This document shows, in pieces, positions 6,757 to 9,157 of a stretch of 9,157 nucleotides of DNA. Positions within the stretch are counted from its first letter, which is position 1; every line of letters starts with the position of its first letter. The stretch comes from Clostridiales bacterium (GTDB taxonomy: Bacteria > Bacillota > Clostridia > Peptostreptococcales > Anaerovoracaceae): the NCBI GenBank assembly GCA_003542355.1, contig DPKU01000183.1, positions 1 through 9,157 of the forward strand. Reading direction: 5' to 3'. Both the position numbers and the translations under genes were made by a program. The notes under the pieces were generated by a model. The model did not search any database, was not told the DNA's origin, and was given only the letters and a program-made list of their open reading frames with translations.

Positions 6757-8527
6757 TCCCTCCGTTCCGATGCATAAAATGCCGCCGGGAGCGGCAGTTC
6801 CTTCGGAAATGATCGATTTTAACGTACTGCTTCCGCACGATTACGATGCATTCTATCCGATCTACTTTATGATCCAAAAGGACGGGGAACTGTGGTGCGA
6901 ACATCGATGCGAGGAGGTTGAACGTACGAAAGAGGGAGCAAAGCGCATCGGTACTTCTTGGGAGGCGCCGGTGGAAGGGCTGTACTTTTATAAGTTCTGC
7001 ACGAAAAAAGCAGATGGTACAGTCATCGACGAAACACCAGTCTTTCAGCAAACGGTTTACAAGAACAGTTTTATGACACCTGCATGGCTTCGCGGGGCGA
7101 TCATGTATCAGATCTTTCCCGACCGGTTCAGGCGTTCCGGGAAAACGCCGCTGCCGGAACAGAAAAAAAACTGGATACTCAGAGAAAACTGGGGCGAGGA
7201 TCCGGTTGCCGGGCCTGACGAAAGCGGAATCGTTCGAAACAACGATTTCTTTGGGGGTGATCTGAAAGGAATCGAAGAAGCGCTGCCTTATTTTTTAGAG
7301 CTTGGCGTAAGTGTAATCTATTTGAATCCGATTTTCCAAGCCTATTCCAATCATCGTTATGATACGGCAGACTATGAAACGATCGATCCGCTGCTCGGAA
7401 CAGAAGAGGATTTTACGCAGTTGTGCAGGAGTGCCAAAGAACGGGGCATTCGCATCGTGCTGGACGGCGTATTCAATCACACGGGCAGCCACAGCCGGTA
7501 TTTCAACAAGGACGGTGCTTTTGACAGTCTTGGGGCCTATCAAAACAAAGCGTCACAATTCTATAACTGGTACTCCTTTACTTCCTGGCCGGATGATTAC
7601 GCCTGCTGGTGGGGCATCGACACGCTTCCGAATCTGCAGGAAGAAAACCCGGAAGTGCTGGATTTTATGATCCGCAATGAGAATTCCGTAGTCGCACGAT
7701 GGCTCCGTGCCGGCGCTTCCGGCTTCCGGCTGGATGTGGCGGACGAATTGCCGGATGGATTTCTGGATGCGCTGCGCATCCGGGTCAAGGAGATCGATCC
7801 GGAAGCTTGTATCATCGGCGAAGTCTGGGAGGACGCCTCCAACAAGATCTCATACAGTGCGCGGCGGAGATATCTGATCGGCGATCAACTGGATACTGTG
7901 ATGAACTATCCCTTAAAGGATGGCATCCTGAATTTTCTGACCGGCGCCGAAAGTGGTATTCAGTTTGCCGGTCGGATCACGGCGCTGCGGGAGCATTATC
8001 CCAAGCCCGCCTTTATGACTCTGATGAACATCCTGGGGACCCACGATACTCCAAGACTCCGAACCGTACTGACCGGAGACAACACAGATAACGAAGGCAA
8101 AGAAAGACTGTTTTCGGCGTTGATGATCTGGGCTTTTATGCCTGGAATGGCAAGTATTTATTATGGCGACGAGATCGGTATGGAAGGCGGCGCAGACCCG
8201 ATGAACCGCCGCTGCTTTCAACCTTCGCAGGCCGATGCGGAAATCAAAACGTACTATAAAAATCTCCTGACGTTTCGTCAGGAGATCGTAGCGTTGAAGA
8301 ATATGGAACTGACTGCGATTCAAGGGGAGGATACGTTTTTCGGATTTTCCAGGGAAAGCGACAGGGAAGAGGTGCGTATCTTGATTCACCGGGGTGCATC
8401 CGTTCTGGAAAAAACCTGTGGTCGTATGCCTGATAAAATACTGAAGAGTGGAGCGGTATCCGTCAATGAGGGGAAGGTCCGCATGGATGGCCCATGCTGT
8501 GCTGCGCTATATTTTCGAAAGGTATGA
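6743..8527 (+). CDS. GH13 alpha-glucan hydrolase (neopullulanase / cyclomaltodextrinase / maltogenic amylase type)
   Basis: This is a 594-residue alpha-amylase superfamily enzyme without a signal peptide, so it should act in the cytoplasm. Residues 1 to about 110 form a probable beta-sandwich domain (CBM34-like, inferred). The catalytic barrel starts near RGAIMYQIFPDRF (117-129), the usual entry of neopullulanase-like enzymes, followed by FFGGDLKGI and YLNPIFQAYSNHRYDTADY. All four GH13 regions are intact: DGVFNHTG (I, from D241), GFRLDVADE (II, nucleophile D331 and R329), GEVWED (III, acid/base E360) and GTHDTPR (IV, H434 and transition-state D435). DTLPNLQ (293-299) fills the region V position. 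A short beta domain closes the protein. As the last gene of a glycogen operon lacking glgX in view, it probably hydrolyses maltodextrins or branched limit dextrins left by GlgP. Subfamily (GH13_20 or GH13_39) and alpha-1,6 activity cannot be settled by eye. It overlaps glgP by 14 bases. Confidence 0.9.
   Translation: MLVYDPSVPMHKMPPGAAVPSEMIDFNVLLPHDYDAFYPIYFMIQKDGELWCEHRCEEVERTKEGAKRIGTSWEAPVEGLYFYKFCTKKADGTVIDETPVFQQTVYKNSFMTPAWLRGAIMYQIFPDRFRRSGKTPLPEQKKNWILRENWGEDPVAGPDESGIVRNNDFFGGDLKGIEEALPYFLELGVSVIYLNPIFQAYSNHRYDTADYETIDPLLGTEEDFTQLCRSAKERGIRIVLDGVFNHTGSHSRYFNKDGAFDSLGAYQNKASQFYNWYSFTSWPDDYACWWGIDTLPNLQEENPEVLDFMIRNENSVVARWLRAGASGFRLDVADELPDGFLDALRIRVKEIDPEACIIGEVWEDASNKISYSARRRYLIGDQLDTVMNYPLKDGILNFLTGAESGIQFAGRITALREHYPKPAFMTLMNILGTHDTPRLRTVLTGDNTDNEGKERLFSALMIWAFMPGMASIYYGDEIGMEGGADPMNRRCFQPSQADAEIKTYYKNLLTFRQEIVALKNMELTAIQGEDTFFGFSRESDREEVRILIHRGASVLEKTCGRMPDKILKSGAVSVNEGKVRMDGPCCAALYFRKV
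8262..8286 (-). terminator. Candidate intrinsic terminator for the minus-strand DUF1836 transcript, inside the GH13 gene
   Basis: A perfect 11-bp inverted repeat (plus-strand arms ATCTCCTGACG at 8262-8272 and CGTCAGGAGAT at 8276-8286) has a TTT loop. Read on the minus strand, the stem runs into TTTTTATAG, a five-T run including the last stem base. That is the layout of a Rho-independent terminator for transcripts coming from the DUF1836 gene, whose stop codon is about 220 bases upstream on that strand. On the plus strand no T-run follows, so it should not stop the glg operon there. The sequence also encodes amylase residues 507-515 (NLLTFRQEI), so chance formation is possible. Confidence 0.5.
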
Positions 8528-8992
8528 TGCCCGGGCGAAGCAAGTACATGCAAAGGATTGCGCGACGACCTGAAGCAGATATTGCGCTTCCTTTAAATCT
8601 CCTCTGCCGGGAAATGCTTCTCCGGAATAGACCGTGCTGACAGCTTGTTCCACAGCGTCACAAAAGCGATCGTAGGAGACGTCCGGGGCATTGACTTCCA
8701 ATGCCAGGTGGATGAGTTTGGTGATGTCGTCCATACGGTATACGTTTTTCAAGATACAGACTGCGAACAGCGATGCCACGGAAAGACGGTCATAGCGCTT
8801 GTTGACCGGAGGTTCGATCACTTGCAGCTTGACGTAATTGTTGACCATGGTTTTGGTCATTATTTTCTTTCCTTCATTATAAAAAGAATCGCCCAGCCAC
8901 TTTTCCAGCAAGGACAAAACCTGTTCCAAATAGAGATCGATGTCCGGCAATTCAGCCCATCGGGGCAGTCGGATGCTGCAGTTTTCTTTCAT
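8507..8992 (-). CDS. DUF1836 family protein, probable MerR-like DNA-binding regulator
   Basis: From the ATG at 8990-8992 the product has 161 residues. It shows the DUF1836 signature: LPRWAELPDIDLYLEQVLSLLEKWL (9-33), then MTKTMVNNYVKLQVIEPPVNKRYDR (45-69), then a helical stretch LSVASLFAVCILKNVYRMDDITKLI. The TKTMVNNYVK...PPxxKRY block resembles the winged helix-turn-helix of MerR-type regulators, so DNA binding is inferred. As I recall, Bacillus subtilis YkrK, a relative, represses its neighbour htpX; I could not verify this. The start is chosen by GGGAG at 8999-9003, six bases upstream; a GTG at 9037 would add 15 residues but has no such site. No signal peptide or membrane segment is seen. 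It is transcribed against the glg operon and away from the unseen gene to the right, the more likely target of regulation. The family call is good; the target is unknown. Confidence 0.85.
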   Translation of the reverse strand: MKENCSIRLPRWAELPDIDLYLEQVLSLLEKWLGDSFYNEGKKIMTKTMVNNYVKLQVIEPPVNKRYDRLSVASLFAVCILKNVYRMDDITKLIHLALEVNAPDVSYDRFCDAVEQAVSTVYSGEAFPGRGDLKEAQYLLQVVAQSFACTCFARASYLSKI

Positions 8993-8998
8993 TACTTT

Positions 8999-9003
8999 CT
9001 CCC
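8999..9003 (-). promoter_or_regulatory. Ribosome binding site that decides the DUF1836 start
   Basis: On the minus strand GGGAG is followed by six bases (AAAGTA) and the ATG at 8992. It favours the 161-residue form over a GTG start at 9037. Confidence 0.65.
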
Positions 9004-9051
9004 ATTTGCTGATGAATTCATGAAGTGATGGTACCACAGAAGCGCCAGGCG

Positions 9052-9064
9052 GTCAATCGTTGAC
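9052..9064. promoter_or_regulatory. Dyad GTCAA-N3-TTGAC over the plus-strand -35 box
   Basis: A perfect 5-bp inverted repeat with a 3-base centre (TCG). Its right arm is the first five bases of the TTGACA -35 element of the plus-strand promoter. It could be an operator, for example for the DUF1836 protein. Its right half also fits the CcpA cre consensus, but its left half does not. Short dyads arise by chance, so this is tentative. Confidence 0.3.
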
Positions 9065-9088
9065 ATCGTTATACTGTCCTGTTAATAT
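9060..9088 (+). promoter_or_regulatory. Sigma-A-type promoter for the unseen gene to the right of the window
   Basis: TTGACA (9060-9065, perfect -35), a 17-base spacer, then TAATAT (9083-9088, four of six to TATAAT). A TG at 9080-9081 gives an extended -10 (TGTTAATAT). Transcription would start near 9095, leaving about 60 bases of leader before the expected start codon just past 9157. No plus-strand gene exists between here and the window edge, so the promoter must serve that next gene. Confidence 0.65.
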
Positions 9089-9096
9089 GGTTTTAA
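9068..9096 (-). promoter_or_regulatory. Promoter for the DUF1836 gene
   Basis: On the minus strand TTAAAA (9091-9096, four of six to TTGACA), a 17-base spacer and TATAAC (9068-9073, five of six to TATAAT). Transcription would begin near 9061, about 70 bases before the ATG at 8992. The element lies within the same 40 bases as the plus-strand promoter, so the two polymerases would exclude each other. Confidence 0.5.
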
Positions 9097-9102
9097 AAAC
9101 TA

Positions 9103-9116
9103 CATGTTATCACATG
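9103..9116. promoter_or_regulatory. Dyad CATGT-N4-ACATG downstream of the plus-strand promoter
   Basis: CATGTTATCACATG is a perfect 5-bp inverted repeat around TATC. It lies about 8 to 22 bases past the predicted plus-strand start point and just upstream of the minus-strand -35. A repressor bound there would block plus-strand transcription and could also affect the DUF1836 promoter. It is a candidate operator; no factor is known. Confidence 0.35.
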
Positions 9117-9143
9117 AAATACGACACAATTGGATTGAGACGC

Positions 9144-9149
9144 AGGAGG
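9144..9149 (+). promoter_or_regulatory. Ribosome binding site of a plus-strand gene starting just beyond the window
   Basis: A perfect AGGAGG followed by eight bases to the window edge. With normal spacing the start codon should fall at or within a base or two of position 9158. No coding sequence of that gene is visible, so its product is unknown. Confidence 0.7.
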
Positions 9150-9157
9150 AAACACTT

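Noticed and set aside
8529..8536. GCCCGGGC palindrome as terminator of the glg operon
   Set aside because: It has no loop and no following T-run.
8645..9028. Plus-strand 127-codon open frame over the DUF1836 gene
   Set aside because: It is the complement of a recognisable DUF1836 coding sequence and has no recognisable protein features.
8993..9037. GTG start adding 15 residues to the DUF1836 protein
   Set aside because: No Shine-Dalgarno sequence lies upstream, and GGGAG serves the ATG at 8992, which is close to the usual family N-terminus.
1..9157. A previously undescribed multi-gene system, mobile element, CRISPR array or RNA gene
   Set aside because: Every large reading frame is assigned to a known glycogen-metabolism family or to DUF1836, and I found no repeat arrays, transposase motifs, attachment-site-like repeats or structured RNA signatures.

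Overview
This window holds most of a glycogen biosynthesis and degradation operon from a bacterium of the Firmicutes, most likely of the class Clostridia. The lineage call rests on four points: the gene order glgB-glgC-glgD-glgA-glgP; the presence of GlgD, a degenerate GlgC paralogue largely confined to Firmicutes; strong AGGAGG-type ribosome binding sites on nearly every gene; and a DUF1836 gene, a family typical of Bacilli and Clostridia. Base composition looks close to balanced and even throughout. I see no sign of mobile DNA, RNA genes or CRISPR.

Layout, plus strand: the 3' end of glgB (1-491); glgC (488-1687), glgD (1697-2824), glgA (2846-4276), glgP (4300-6756) and a cytoplasmic GH13 alpha-glucan hydrolase (6743-8527). 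All six read the same way with gaps of -14 to +23 bases, so they look like one polycistronic unit. Its promoter and the rest of glgB lie upstream of the window. A DUF1836 gene (8507-8992, minus strand) follows, converging on the amylase gene and overlapping it tail to tail by 21 bases. The last 165 bases (8993-9157) are a divergent regulatory region. They carry two face-to-face promoters, two short dyads and, at the very edge, a ribosome binding site for an unseen plus-strand gene.

How the genes work together: GlgC, probably in complex with its non-catalytic partner GlgD, makes ADP-glucose from glucose-1-phosphate and ATP. GlgA polymerises it into alpha-1,4-glucan, and GlgB adds alpha-1,6 branches. 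GlgP takes chains down again by phosphorolysis to glucose-1-phosphate. The GH13 enzyme probably hydrolyses the maltodextrins or branch stubs that GlgP leaves, a job done by GlgX in enterobacteria.

The operon is conventional. The part most worth a second look is the right end, where the DUF1836 gene, a probable MerR-like regulator, faces the unseen gene across overlapping promoters and dyads. A well-formed intrinsic terminator for the DUF1836 transcript also seems to lie antisense inside the amylase gene.
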